Source: Eupeodes corollae | Lineage: Eukaryota > Arthropoda > Insecta > Diptera > Syrphidae | NCBI RefSeq assembly: GCF_945859685.1 | Contig: NC_079147.1 | Span: forward strand, 308,076,485-308,140,484 | DNA length: 64,000 bases | Reading direction: 5' to 3' | In this document: one piece after another, positions 36,770 to 45,928 of the stretch | Position numbering within the stretch: the first letter of the stretch is position 1 | Layout: each line of letters begins with the position of its first letter | Made by a program: the position numbers and the translations under genes | Notes under the pieces: model-generated | The model's input: only the letters and a program-made list of their open reading frames with translations | The model's database searches: none | What the model was told of the DNA's origin: nothing

Positions 36770-37420
36770 TACAGTAAAAAGTTACATAAAAAAAACGATC
36801 CGCAGTTGTCTAATTTTTATATTTGAAAGTTGTTGCAATTAAATTTTTGCTAGAATAATTTAACGAAAAAATCAAAAAAAAAAATAGCGAAATTCAGACC
36901 AGGGGTGAAATCGGGTAAACTGATTTTTAATAGTTGACTATCAAAATAAAAAAAATACATCCGTTTAAGGTGAAATTCGATTTCAGAGTTTAAACCAAAC
37001 AGTTTGACATAAAATAAAACTTCAAAAAGGGGGTTTGTTCGTAGATTACTACATTAACATGTGGTGTTGAAGCGAGCTTTAAGCTTTTCTTTATATACCT
37101 GAGTCGAGCTGAAATGAGCTTGATACCCCTACCGGAATCGAGTCAAAATTTGTGAAGAATAACCTGTTTGAAGGAGCTAGTTTTACAGATAATTCATTAT
37201 GGTCTGTTTATTTGCATGTTTGTGTACAAAAAATATTGTTTTGTTTCAATTAAATCAAAAAAAAATCCACATTGAATGGGTTGCATATTCTTATATGGTG
37301 CTCAACTATTCACAACTACTCAACGAACACAGCTACCGAAATGCAATACCAACATTTGAGAAGGAAATCACATAAAATGCATTCGAGACTCGTATAAATG
37401 TCAAAAACCTATCCGTAGTA
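36770..37420 (+). repeat. Repeat family C, copy 2
   Basis: The left part has ACGATCCGCAGTTGTC (36798-36813). The central part has GGTTTGTTCGTAGATTACTA (37032-37051), ACATTAACATGTGGTG, TACCTGAGTCGAGCTGAAAT and TTTTACAGATAATTCATTAT. The right part has GCATATTCTTATATGGTGCT (37283-37302) and ACTCAACGAACACAGCTACC (37319-37338). Left, middle and right are contiguous here. In the 56.3-59.1 kb copy family B separates the middle from the right, so this copy gives the uninterrupted form. Non-coding. Confidence 0.6.
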
Positions 37421-37689
37421 AGATTATACTCTAACTTTTATCGCTAATATTCACACTTCGAATATTGATTTTGTTATATTCGTGTAGGTACTTTTGATAG
37501 ATTTTCCCTCAAAACTCGGGTATTGTGTCTACAGTAGACAATTTTTTCATAATAAATGGAATAGCAAGTATGAAGCTAAGTAACAATAAAAACTGTATGC
37601 ATTTTTTGTTCACTTTAAGGCTGCCTTTGAAAAAATTGACTGAACTGCAATGTTCTTTAAGTTGTACAATTCAAGAGTGTCAAGGAAAT

Positions 37690-38645
37690 TTGTTAATGTC
37701 TTAGAGAAACTTTACCAACAGTAATTTGCATAAGTGTTTGATGGAAAAAATAAATCCGAAAAATTGGAAATGAAACGAGGCCTTAAACAGAGATGCAATC
37801 TTAGACCGTTACTTTTTGCCCTACATCTGGACGATTTGGTTCAATGGTTAACGTGTGGAGTTAAAATTGGTGATATTACAATTAAAGTTATTATGTATGC
37901 TGAGAACATTTTCATATTAGCAGATTGGGCAAATTCGCTTCCACTGATGATGAAAAGAATGGCAGAGTACTGTAGAATATGGAGTTTAGAAGTCAACATA
38001 GATAAGTTGAAAGTTATGATTTTTCCAAAGTACAGTAGGAGATATTCAAGTGATGAACAATGAAGCTTTGATCGAAGAAACTTGGAAGTAATAAAAGAGA
38101 GCAGTTACCTTGGAATTGATTTAACTTTTAATCCCAATATTGAAAAACACTTAAAAATGAAAACTAATGAGGCAAGAACAGCTATTTTTGCAAATTGGAC
38201 AAAAATATTGTACATTAAGGATATTTTTCTTAGTTCAAAGTACAGGGTTTTAAACGCAACTGCGCAATCTATTTTTTTTTACAGTGCACAAGTTTTGGCA
38301 CAAACAAAAATTGAAGATGTGGAAAGCATACTTCGTTCCTTTAATTTAATTCACAATTCACTCTGTATAAATACTCCAAACTATATGTTTTACTTGAAAA
38401 GTGGTCTAGCAACTCTTTATTTTAACCCTTAAGCTGATCGTGGATTATCTGATCAGGATATCGAAAATGCAAAATTCCAGGCTGCCAGAAGTAATCTGGC
38501 GGCACGCAATACAATTTAAAAAAGGTTGCTATGAAGATTGGAGAAAACTAGCTGCTGACTATGGAATCACCTTTAATGAAATTTGGGCGGATCACTGGGA
38601 ACTAAAGACATTACTCTATGAAATTATAAAGCTTATCGATTAGTA
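37690..38645 (+). mobile_element. LINE RT with mutated active site
   Basis: Three forward frames follow the RT and downstream region. The motif GLKQRCNLRPLLFALHLDDL stands where GxKQGCxLSPLLF is expected. The catalytic box reads MYAENIFIL (about 37896-37922) instead of YADD. The thumb (AEYCRIWSLEVNIDKLKVMI) is followed by a stop at 38060-38062. After it come YLGIDLTFN, IFANW, ATAQSIFFYSAQVLAQTK and TPNYMFYLKSGLATLYFN, another stop, and then the C-terminal part (DYLIRISKMQNSRLPEVIW, GCYEDWRKLAADYG). It is related to the LINE at 15.6-17.1 kb. Gly-to-Arg in the QG motif and the DD-to-EN change each predict loss of polymerase activity. Confidence 0.8.
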
Positions 38646-38649
38646 CGAG

Positions 38650-39590
38650 AGATATGCTTTCACAGAAAGTTCCAGAGCATCAACAGAAAGAACATTTTAT
38701 TGAAAGCTGAAATACAATCTCAACGTTCGGATTTAATTTACACCGACTTTCAAACCGGAAGCCATCAGGACAATTTTAATATAAGAGCAAAGATGCTCAC
38801 CGAAACGATGTGGCAGTTATTTGCAGTCTCTACAACTTAAATAAAAAGGTGAAAAGTGAATGTCAAATATTAAATTAAATAAGAAAAAAAAATAAGAAAA
38901 AACAGGAAAAAAAAGTTCTACAAGAAAATTAAATACTTTGACTCCTGAACGGTGATAATTAAATGCAGCTTGCGGAGTACTGTAAGGAGGCGACCTCACA
39001 CAGGAAGAGGATCGTAAGTGAAAGCTTCTAAAATTTTGTTTTAAATTAACAAAAAGCCATAATTTATTGCTCAATTTAAGCGTTACTCTATTTTTTTTTC
39101 GTTTTAACTAAACTAACAGTAATTTCAAAACATTTTTTATAATTTGAAACATAAGTTCCCTAAACTGAAAATTTAAATACTATTTTGTTATCATAATTAT
39201 ATTTAAATTTAGCAAGTTAAGTAATTTAAATACATAAAAAAAAGCCTTAAGTATCACATTAATACACATTGTTCTAATGTAAATTGACGAAAATTTAAAA
39301 CTTATTCGGACAAACGATTTAAATTATCATGCCCTTAATAATAATTCATTATTTAGAAAATTGGAGAAAAAAAAGTAAACAACTAAATATCTGTTGAATA
39401 AAATCTAATCCAAATCTAAAAAATCTTTTCATTTGTCATTCAATTAATAGGTTTCGATATACGTAATTCTAAATCAGGTATTGACTTAGGTTTAGTTTTT
39501 CAGTACGTGACTTATGTAAATTCATTACTCATATATTTCCCTTCTTCTTTTACAAACTTAAAATCTTAATTTATATTATATATATTTTTT
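38650..39590. other. No recognised gene
   Basis: Possibly the eroded 3' region of the preceding LINE up to about 38800, then AT-rich DNA. I see no features. Confidence 0.35.
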
Positions 39591-39743
39591 AAGAAGATGA
39601 AATGTTTGACTGTTAACAGTCGAACTGTTTGTTCCTGAACACCAATTATTTTAATAAATATGATTTAAAATCATGAAAATAATATTTTTATTTTTAAAAT
39701 CATTAAATGAAAATAAAAATAAAAATGAACCAGCATAGTGTTC

Positions 39744-39819
39744 AAATATGCGTTTCGCCCCGGGGCAATGGTTGGGCTCATCAGAAGATGACCATTGCAC
39801 TTTGTCTTGACGCATATTT
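39744..39819 (-). ncRNA. Predicted hammerhead ribozyme, copy 1 (stem III open)
   Basis: Read on the minus strand: stem III 5' arm AAATATGCG (39811-39819), cleavage dinucleotide UC after G (39809-39810), stem I AAGA/TCTT closing a 16-nt loop (39785-39808), core CTGATGA (39778-39784), stem II GCCC/GGGC with a 13-nt loop (39757-39777), core GAAA (39753-39756) and stem III 3' arm CGCATATTT (39744-39752). All invariant core bases and a GUC cleavage triplet are present. Loop I (GCAATGGT) and loop II (ACCATTGC) are complementary over 8 bp, a plausible tertiary contact. Cleavage is predicted after the C of GUC. Activity is untested. Confidence 0.8.
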
Positions 39820-40110
39820 TCTCGAATAAATCGAGATTCCATATAATATGAGCTACATAGAGCTACTGCAAATTATATGGTTAAAAATAAAAATATTATT
39901 TTCATGATTTTAAATCATATTTATTAAAATAATTGGTGTTCAGGAACAAAACAGTTCGACTGTTAACAGTCAAACATTTCATCTTCTTAAATCCCTTAGC
40001 AAGGAAATAAAAACAGCTACAATTTATCTTCTCTGAAGACTTATAGCAACCATTTAATTCACAGTAGCTCTATGTAGCTCATATTATATGGAATCTCGAT
40101 TTATTCGAGA

Positions 40111-40186
40111 AAATATGCGTCAAGACCAAGTGCAATGGTCATTTTCTGATGAGCCCAACCATTGCACCGGGGCGAAACGCATATTT
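40111..40186 (+). ncRNA. Predicted hammerhead ribozyme, copy 2 (stem III open)
   Basis: Plus strand: stem III 5' arm AAATATGCG (40111-40119), UC (40120-40121, predicted cleavage after 40121), stem I AAGA/TTTT with one G-U pair (122-125 with 142-145 of 40 kb), core CTGATGA (40146-40152), stem II GCCC/GGGC (40153-40156 with 40170-40173), core GAAA (40174-40177) and stem III 3' arm CGCATATTT (40178-40186). Loop I GTGCAATGGT (40130-40139) is complementary to loop II ACCATTGCAC (40158-40167) over 10 bp. Versus copy 1, three base changes leave the core and all helices intact: the stem I change turns G-C into G-U, and one loop II change lengthens the loop-loop match. Confidence 0.82.
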
Positions 40187-40295
40187 GAACACTATGCTGG
40201 TTCATTTTTATTTTTATTTTTCATGATTTTAAATCATATTTATTAAAATATTTCTTAAGCCTGACATTTCCTTTGACTGATAATTTGTTGTCTAG

Positions 40296-40358
40296 CCCTC
40301 TGCGACTGACGTGACTTTTTTGTTGCAATTCCAGTGACGTGGTAGTATACCAGACACC
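40296..40358 (+). repeat. piggyBac-like left (3') end: TIR plus spaced internal repeat
   Basis: 18-bp terminal repeat (40296-40313), a spacer ending in a second TGACGTG (40335-40341) and an internal repeat ending AGACACC (40358). The 28-bp displacement relative to the right end is exact between the two TGACGTG copies. Confidence 0.85.
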
Positions 40359-40494
40359 ATTTGAACAGCTTGTATTTCAAAAACTTGTCTCATATTAATA
40401 TTTTTAACTATTCTATTTTAAAGCTTAGAGTGTCCATTCCTATTTTTAATTACTTATGATGTTAAATTAAGAACGCACATAAAGTTAAAAAAAT

Positions 40495-40500
40495 TTTATT
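40495..40500 (-). terminator. Candidate polyadenylation signal of the transposase
   Basis: AATAAA on the minus strand, about 180 bp beyond the stop codon and still inside the element. It is the clearest canonical signal downstream of the frame. Confidence 0.4.
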
Positions 40501-40679
40501 AACACAACATAAATAGTTTTTCAAAAACTAACACATATAAAAAAAATCAAAAAAAAAATTAACATAAATATTTTCTTCATTTAAAGTATTAATTTACTAA
40601 GGTTAACAGTTATAGTAATAAGAAAAAAAAAAAAAGATCACTTCATCGGTTCAAAAAAAAATAAAATTAAAAATAAAAA

Positions 40680-42491
40680 TCACAAATTTTTTTGGCAGTC
40701 TTCACAGAGTGGCTTGGAGCATTGAAGGCAAATTGGCTTCAAGCAATCACAGCAACAATATCCAGTCTTCCTTTTAATTTTAGTTGGACAAATCGAGCAT
40801 AGTTTTCTTCCAGTATGTGATATCGGTTGTGATCTTGGGGGTGGAGGGGGAAGATCATTTCCCGAAACTCTACTGACCGTCATCCGCAGTTCTCTTGGCA
40901 ATCTTTCGTTGTACACACGGCTTTTTATGTGATCTAGCACTAGTGCTCTTGCCATGTTCAAAATAAAAGTTGCTCTTCTCATTTTATTATCACTGTCAGC
41001 ACACATTTCATACAGTACAAAGCTATTTATACCTGCCATATCTAAAATCCTTTGGAAAATGGCCATAGGCCAACGACGAGTTTTACGGCTGCAAGAATAT
41101 ATTGAACACTTCTTGTCGACTTCGTCAACTCCTCCTTTAGTGTTATTATAATCTGCAATCATTGTTGGTTTTCCTACATCAGTATCAATACCTTCATTGT
41201 GGTGGGAAGAAGAGATCAGGAGGACAGCTTTATTTTTTTTCGGTACATACGATAACAAGGTATAGTCCTTTGTGAATCCATATAGAGAACTCTCCAATTC
41301 TCTATTTTTATTTGGCAAGAAGCATGGTGGTATCTCAGCTTTGTTCTTTTTCAACGTGCCTAAGTACGTCAGTCCCCTTTCTAACAATTTTTCCATAAGT
41401 GGAATTGAACTGAACCAATTGTCAGCTGTAACATTGCGGTTTGAGTTTTCGACAGGTTTCACAAGTCTTAGAACTGATTGAGTTGGTATTGACATTTGTC
41501 TTTCTTCTTCAGTCAGGCCTATTCCATCCGAATTTTTGCCAAGGTAAACGTAGGCATTGTAGACATAGTAAGTGCGGGCATCGACCAACAACATTATTTT
41601 TATGCCATACTTTGCTGGTTTTTGGGGCATGTAAATAATGAACTTGCAACGACCCCTAAATGGCAACAGCATTTCATCAATACAAAGGTACGCTCCAGGA
41701 GTGTATTGGGACTGGCTGTTCGAAATAAACCTATTGAACATACCTGATATTGGGGCAAGTCTATCATCTTTGAGTCGTTCCATTCTAGTGGTGGAATCAT
41801 CAAATCGGAGGCAGTTGATCAAACAAGAAAATCGCCATTTGGACATAACACATCGGAAAACTTCATGGCCAGTTCCATCGGTGGCAAATATCAAACGAAG
41901 ATCAGCGTCATTACACTTGAATACTGACGAATAGTACAGTAGACCAATAAATGCTTTCATTTCTGTGACATTTGTGTCCTTCAGTTCTACTTTAGTTGTT
42001 TGTTTGAACCGCGTCCGGAAGCTATTTAGCTTTTGGTTCGTAAATGTGATCAAATTTTCCAACATTGAGGGGTCAAAAAGCTTAGACCAAAGTTCAAAAT
42101 AGCCTTCAAAACTAGGAGTATGCAAGCGGCCAGGTAATCTAATTATATTGTGATTTGCAGTTCGTGATGTTCTGGGACACTCTTCTCGATTCCACGTAAA
42201 TCCCTTCTTACCTTTGTAAGACTTTTCTTGATGCACATTATGTTTGACGGGTGCTTCAGGTGACGCTTCTTCATGTTCTGGTTCCTCCAGTTCATCTGAA
42301 ACTTCATCGGCTTCCAGGATTTCGGTTTCTGGTTGAAAAGTTGGGTCATCATCTTCATCGTCGAAATCGCTAAAATCGTGTTCGCTTTCATCGTCCAACC
42401 ACTGTTCCATTAGCAGGTCGTGACTTGCAAAGTTTCCATTCGATGTTCGTTTCAATTTTTGCGACTCTCCGTTGTTATTTGAGTGAGCCAT
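40680..42491 (-). CDS. piggyBac-like transposase, 603 aa, uninterrupted
   Basis: Predicted DDD transposase that would cut and paste the surrounding element. Residues 32-80 are strongly acidic, as in many piggyBac N-termini. The catalytic domain spans about 120-530: D272 in CIDEMLLPFRGR, D357 in VTADNWFSS, and D456 (with D459) in DYNNTKGGVDEVDKKC, in the order and approximate spacing of the piggyBac triad. The C-terminus (565-599) is cysteine-rich (C565, C568, C579-C581, C583, C588, C591, C596, C599), the zinc-binding element that recognises the ends. Length is close to the usual 590-600 aa. The chosen ATG is the first in frame. It is immediately preceded by a T-rich tract ending in AG, which could be a 3' splice site of a 5'UTR intron. 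A domesticated gene is less likely because intact ends flank it. Confidence 0.92.
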   Translation of the reverse strand: MAHSNNNGESQKLKRTSNGNFASHDLLMEQWLDDESEHDFSDFDDEDDDPTFQPETEILEADEVSDELEEPEHEEASPEAPVKHNVHQEKSYKGKKGFTWNREECPRTSRTANHNIIRLPGRLHTPSFEGYFELWSKLFDPSMLENLITFTNQKLNSFRTRFKQTTKVELKDTNVTEMKAFIGLLYYSSVFKCNDADLRLIFATDGTGHEVFRCVMSKWRFSCLINCLRFDDSTTRMERLKDDRLAPISGMFNRFISNSQSQYTPGAYLCIDEMLLPFRGRCKFIIYMPQKPAKYGIKIMLLVDARTYYVYNAYVYLGKNSDGIGLTEEERQMSIPTQSVLRLVKPVENSNRNVTADNWFSSIPLMEKLLERGLTYLGTLKKNKAEIPPCFLPNKNRELESSLYGFTKDYTLLSYVPKKNKAVLLISSSHHNEGIDTDVGKPTMIADYNNTKGGVDEVDKKCSIYSCSRKTRRWPMAIFQRILDMAGINSFVLYEMCADSDNKMRRATFILNMARALVLDHIKSRVYNERLPRELRMTVSRVSGNDLPPPPPRSQPISHTGRKLCSICPTKIKRKTGYCCCDCLKPICLQCSKPLCEDCQKNL

Positions 42492-42531
42492 CTAAAAAAA
42501 CAAAAAATTATACTCAACCAAACAATTTACT

Positions 42532-42676
42532 GACGTGTTGTCTAGGAGACACTATGAAGACAAAGAACAACACCGAGGTGGTTGTCTCACAGACACTATG
42601 AACTTAAAACAATAACACTGAGGTGGTGGTCTCACAGACACATACCTTAATGCTGACGTGGTGGTCTCGTATACAC
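42532..42676. repeat. Subterminal repeats of the piggyBac-like element
   Basis: Four diverged direct copies of a GANGTGGTNGTCTC...AGACAC motif start near 42532, 42573, 42619 and 42654. They resemble the internal inverted repeats at both element ends (GGTAGTCT...AGACACC), so they are plausible extra transposase-binding sites. They lie just upstream of the transposase and could couple binding to transcription. Confidence 0.65.
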
Positions 42677-42859
42677 TCTCCTTCACACAACACTTGATGC
42701 GCACGCCACGACAGCTCACTATACACTAACGCCTGCTTGAACGTATGATTGAAAGGTACTGAGAACGCGCAGGTCAAATTTTAAAAAATAACGACGGAAT
42801 ACTAGATTTTAAATTTTGTGGTGTCTGTCAGACTACCACGTCAGTCGCAGAGGGCTAGC

Positions 42860-44600
42860 ATAAAGATGCTTAACTTTATAAACCAAGTAAGTCTAAAAAT
42901 CCACAATTTTAAACACAACAACCTTTGTGACTGTCAGTTTAATAGTAGTTTGCCAAGTTAAAAATTATAACTCTCTCGTTTTTATTTAAATACAAGAAAA
43001 TAAAAATGAAATAAAATCCACAAAAAGAAATTCAAGTTCAATCCGATGATGGGGTATTAAACGAAATCCTCCTCGTTCGTACAAATATGTACCTAACTTC
43101 TACCTTCTTCCACAATCAAATCATCATCTTACAACAATAAAAGTCGATTCATTTATTACTAAACTCGAAGTATAAATTTCCCTCGACCAAATTCAAAGTT
43201 AACAACAACAAACAAAAAAAAAAACTGGTGTAATAAACCAGGAAAATGTTTTTTAAAAATAAAATCAAAAATAAGAAGAACCAGTCTTTCTTGATGGTTC
43301 AGGGCAGGGTACCTCTTTCCTCTGCTACTATACAATATCACAACAGACATAACTTAGGAAGGTAGGTATAAGATCTGCCTTTTTCAAATTAAAATTAATG
43401 GTTTGGTCCTTTTTTTCAATCTTTTTATTTTGTTATTTTTATTTTCTGATCATTTCTCTTTTCAAATAAAAAATGAAAACAAACAAGACTGAAAAACACC
43501 AAATTCGCGTCTTCCCTGTAACGTCTAACGTCTCTTTTCAGTTTCAGCCATTGCCCATCGACTTCGACATCGACATTGACTATGGCATGGGCATCCAATA
43601 TTAATGTAATTAGAATAATCTCTGCAGGGTCTTTGGAACGAGAAACCCTTTTGGCTATTTCGTTTATGGTTATTTTTTTATGTGAGTGAATTTAAGATTC
43701 ATAATCTTAATTATTTTCTACTTCATACCAAGATTGATGGATGAAAAAATAGAAAATAACACGAACGAAAGCCGAAACGGATTACCAACCAAACGAGAAC
43801 GACACACAAAACAACCATCAGCAGGCATCAGCTCAGCTACTGGGTTTCACTTTAACCATCAACATCAAGCCTTAGACTCGGAGCAACCGAACCCAAAGTC
43901 AAATTAAAACTCGAATTTCGCCCTCAGGCTTACTCATCTGTGAATAGATCGGTGAAATGACGCCAAATTGACGGGCGTCAGTGTCAGTCAGTTCGGTTTA
44001 TGTCCAAAGATTGTGTCCCGAAAATTAAGAGGTTTTAGGGGAGTGTGTGGTCAGTTGGGCAATTTATATAGTCTTCTTTTTTTTTAATATACGTTTTTAA
44101 ACGTATGTTTATTTTTTTTTTTTAAATTCCTTAATTCTAAATATACATTGTTTTGAGCGTCCGTTCTACTGTACGTCAGTATATTCAGGATAATATTTGA
44201 AGTTGTTCAGGAGTCAAGATATGAAATTTACATACATACATGTATAGGACTTTCAAGAACTATTCAATGGATGGTTTTATTTATAAAGTGAGTCTCAGTT
44301 TTCAATTGGACACTTTTAAGAACAAAATATGATTTTCTTTCGGACGTTTTAGAGATCTGTCAAAATTTAAGGAAAAATTAAATGAACATGATTTTTACAA
44401 CAAAAGAAAATACATAAAATAATACTAAAAACTGGTTTTCGAATAAGATTTCTTGAGAAAAAATACCAAAAACTACTACAAAGTTTACTTTACGTATGAA
44501 AATCCAAATGACAACATTTTTCCAAAACAGTTATAAGACTACAAAATTACTAAATGAAATTCCAAATATTTCAATTGTATATTTTTTGAGGTTTGACATA
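42860..44600. other. Single-copy intergenic DNA
   Basis: No repeats or genes recognised. The forward frame 43686-43907 (73 codons) is polar and low-complexity. Around 43960-44030 there is a moderately GC-rich, non-repetitive stretch. Confidence 0.35.
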
Positions 44601-44965
44601 TAATCGGGTGTTTTTTTAAGAGCCCTAAAACTCAAAAAATAATTGGTGGAATGCATTTTTTGACTTCCCATTGAGAGCAATTGCTGTCGGTCCGATTTGT
44701 GGACTTTAAAATTATGACATTTCTCAACGTTTCAAGTGTTAAGGTGTCGAGAATCTGCAGAAATATCGAGAAAAAATGAAGACTTTAAGAAATGTGAGAG
44801 ATTTGATTGACCTTAATCATCTCAGGATTCAAGCTAGCGACATAAATAAAATATTACATTGAACATTGCTATGTGATACCAAATTTGAATAAATTTAAAA
44901 AAAATCCAATTAATGGTTTTTATCTTTAATAATAGTTTGCAAATGATATTAACTGTGGTAAATAT
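44600..44965 (-). repeat. Repeat family A, partial copy 4
   Basis: Reverse-oriented blocks GGTCCGATTTGTGGACTTT and ATGACATTTCTCAACGTTTC (44692-44736) correspond to the right end of family A. CCAATTAATGGTTTTTAT (44908-44925) matches its internal block. The left edge (GGGTGTTTTTTTAAGAG near 44605) resembles a mariner-type terminal motif and may belong to a different element. Confidence 0.5.
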
Positions 44966-44969
44966 TTTT

Positions 44970-45925
44970 GAAAAATCGTAGTTTCCTCACAAACCTGACC
45001 AACATATTTCTTCATTTAATATACTATTGGGCCCAATAATCTGTAAGATCTGTAAGATGGGCCCGTTTAAGATCTGACATTTAGACCTTCAATAAATTGC
45101 CTTGATAATTGAAATGAGTATATCCGGGATAAAAGTGTATGCATGAGCGAGTGCTCGACCGAGTAGTACATTTTTTCCATAATAATAAAAAGTTTAAAAA
45201 ATATTACTTACATTTTAAAAAACTATTTTTCAACCAATAATTGTTAACTGTTCATACAAATCTAATTGAAAAACCTAAACCTACAAACACAACTTAAAAC
45301 TGACAAAAATGGTTTTCTTGGTAACAAATTGAGTTATGAATTTTAAACGTTTTTTTTTTATAAATATTTTGTAAATCTTTTCGAAATATTGACACACAAA
45401 TGAGATATTACCAGTGTGGACCCATTTTAAAAATTTTCAATAGTGGAAATAACTTTATCTAACTTTGTATAGCTAAAAATAAATTACTTTTTGTGCCCCT
45501 ACTCCCTTATAAAACGATATCAATTTCTATTTAAAATTTTATACGAAAAACTCATTTTTGTTAGGATTTGCTGTACGTGCCTGCATCCAATAGGCTTGCA
45601 TATGCCTTTTTTCAGTCCTCAATGCGTAACGTCCCTTAAGTCCCTTGCATATGTGGTCAAAAATCAACGATTCAAACGTGTGTAAAATACGTTGACGAAA
45701 GGAAATCGACCGTCCCGTAGGTACTCGCGTCGAAGGACTTCCAGCATAAACATTTACAAAAAAGGAGTTGAAGTTGAGTTACCTATTAAATTCTGGTCAA
45801 AACTACAATCTTACAATAGAATAACTTATTTCTAAATAAAATCACGTGTTTATTGTTTTAATTGACCGAAATTACTTCCACATTTTTTTTTTAGAGAAAT
45901 CTCCTCGTTTTCAAAACATGATCTA
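44970..45925. other. No recognised gene
   Basis: AT-rich DNA. The 64-codon forward frame 45491-45685 has Cys/His residues but no recognisable domain. Confidence 0.35.
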
Positions 45926-45928
45926 CCC

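Larger units (their letters stand above)
39591..40259. mobile_element. Hammerhead-bearing element: inverted and partial tandem units
   Basis: Segments: A (39591-39697) and its near-perfect inverted copy B (39881-39988, one indel); C (about 39716-39868) and its inverted copy D (40062-40211); then a partial repeat of B (about 40220-40259). Read as units, one full unit lies on the minus strand (C then A). On the plus strand the 3' part of a unit (B) is followed by 73 bp and the start of the next unit (D, truncated B). This is a head-to-tail remnant next to an inverted copy. Both C and D carry a hammerhead. A perfect 14-bp palindrome GACTGTTAACAGTC occurs in A (39608-39621) and B (39958-39971). 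Such arrangements are known for Penelope-like elements and retrozymes; no RT is visible here, so the class is inference. Confidence 0.75.
40292..42858 (-). mobile_element. Complete piggyBac-like transposon flanked by CTAG
   Basis: The element runs 40296-42854 (2,559 bp). Both ends begin CCCTCTGCGACTGACGTG (40296-40313; inverted at 42837-42854). Flanking 4-mers are CTAG on both sides (40292-40295 and 42855-42858). At the right end the internal repeat GGTAGTCTGACAGACACC directly follows the terminal repeat. At the left end a related 18-mer (40341-40358, 15 of 18 matching at best) follows after an extra 28 bp bounded by two TGACGTG copies (40307-40313 and 40335-40341). The insect piggyBac ends have the same asymmetry (3-bp versus 31-bp spacers, a difference of 28). 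Near the transposase start are four diverged direct repeats of a GACGTGGTGGTCTC/AGACAC motif (42532-42676). Identical ends and flanks and an open frame point to a fairly recent insertion. Confidence 0.9.

Noticed and set aside
40680..42491. Domesticated piggyBac host gene
   Set aside because: Intact terminal repeats and matching flanks surround the frame, so an ordinary transposon is the simpler reading.
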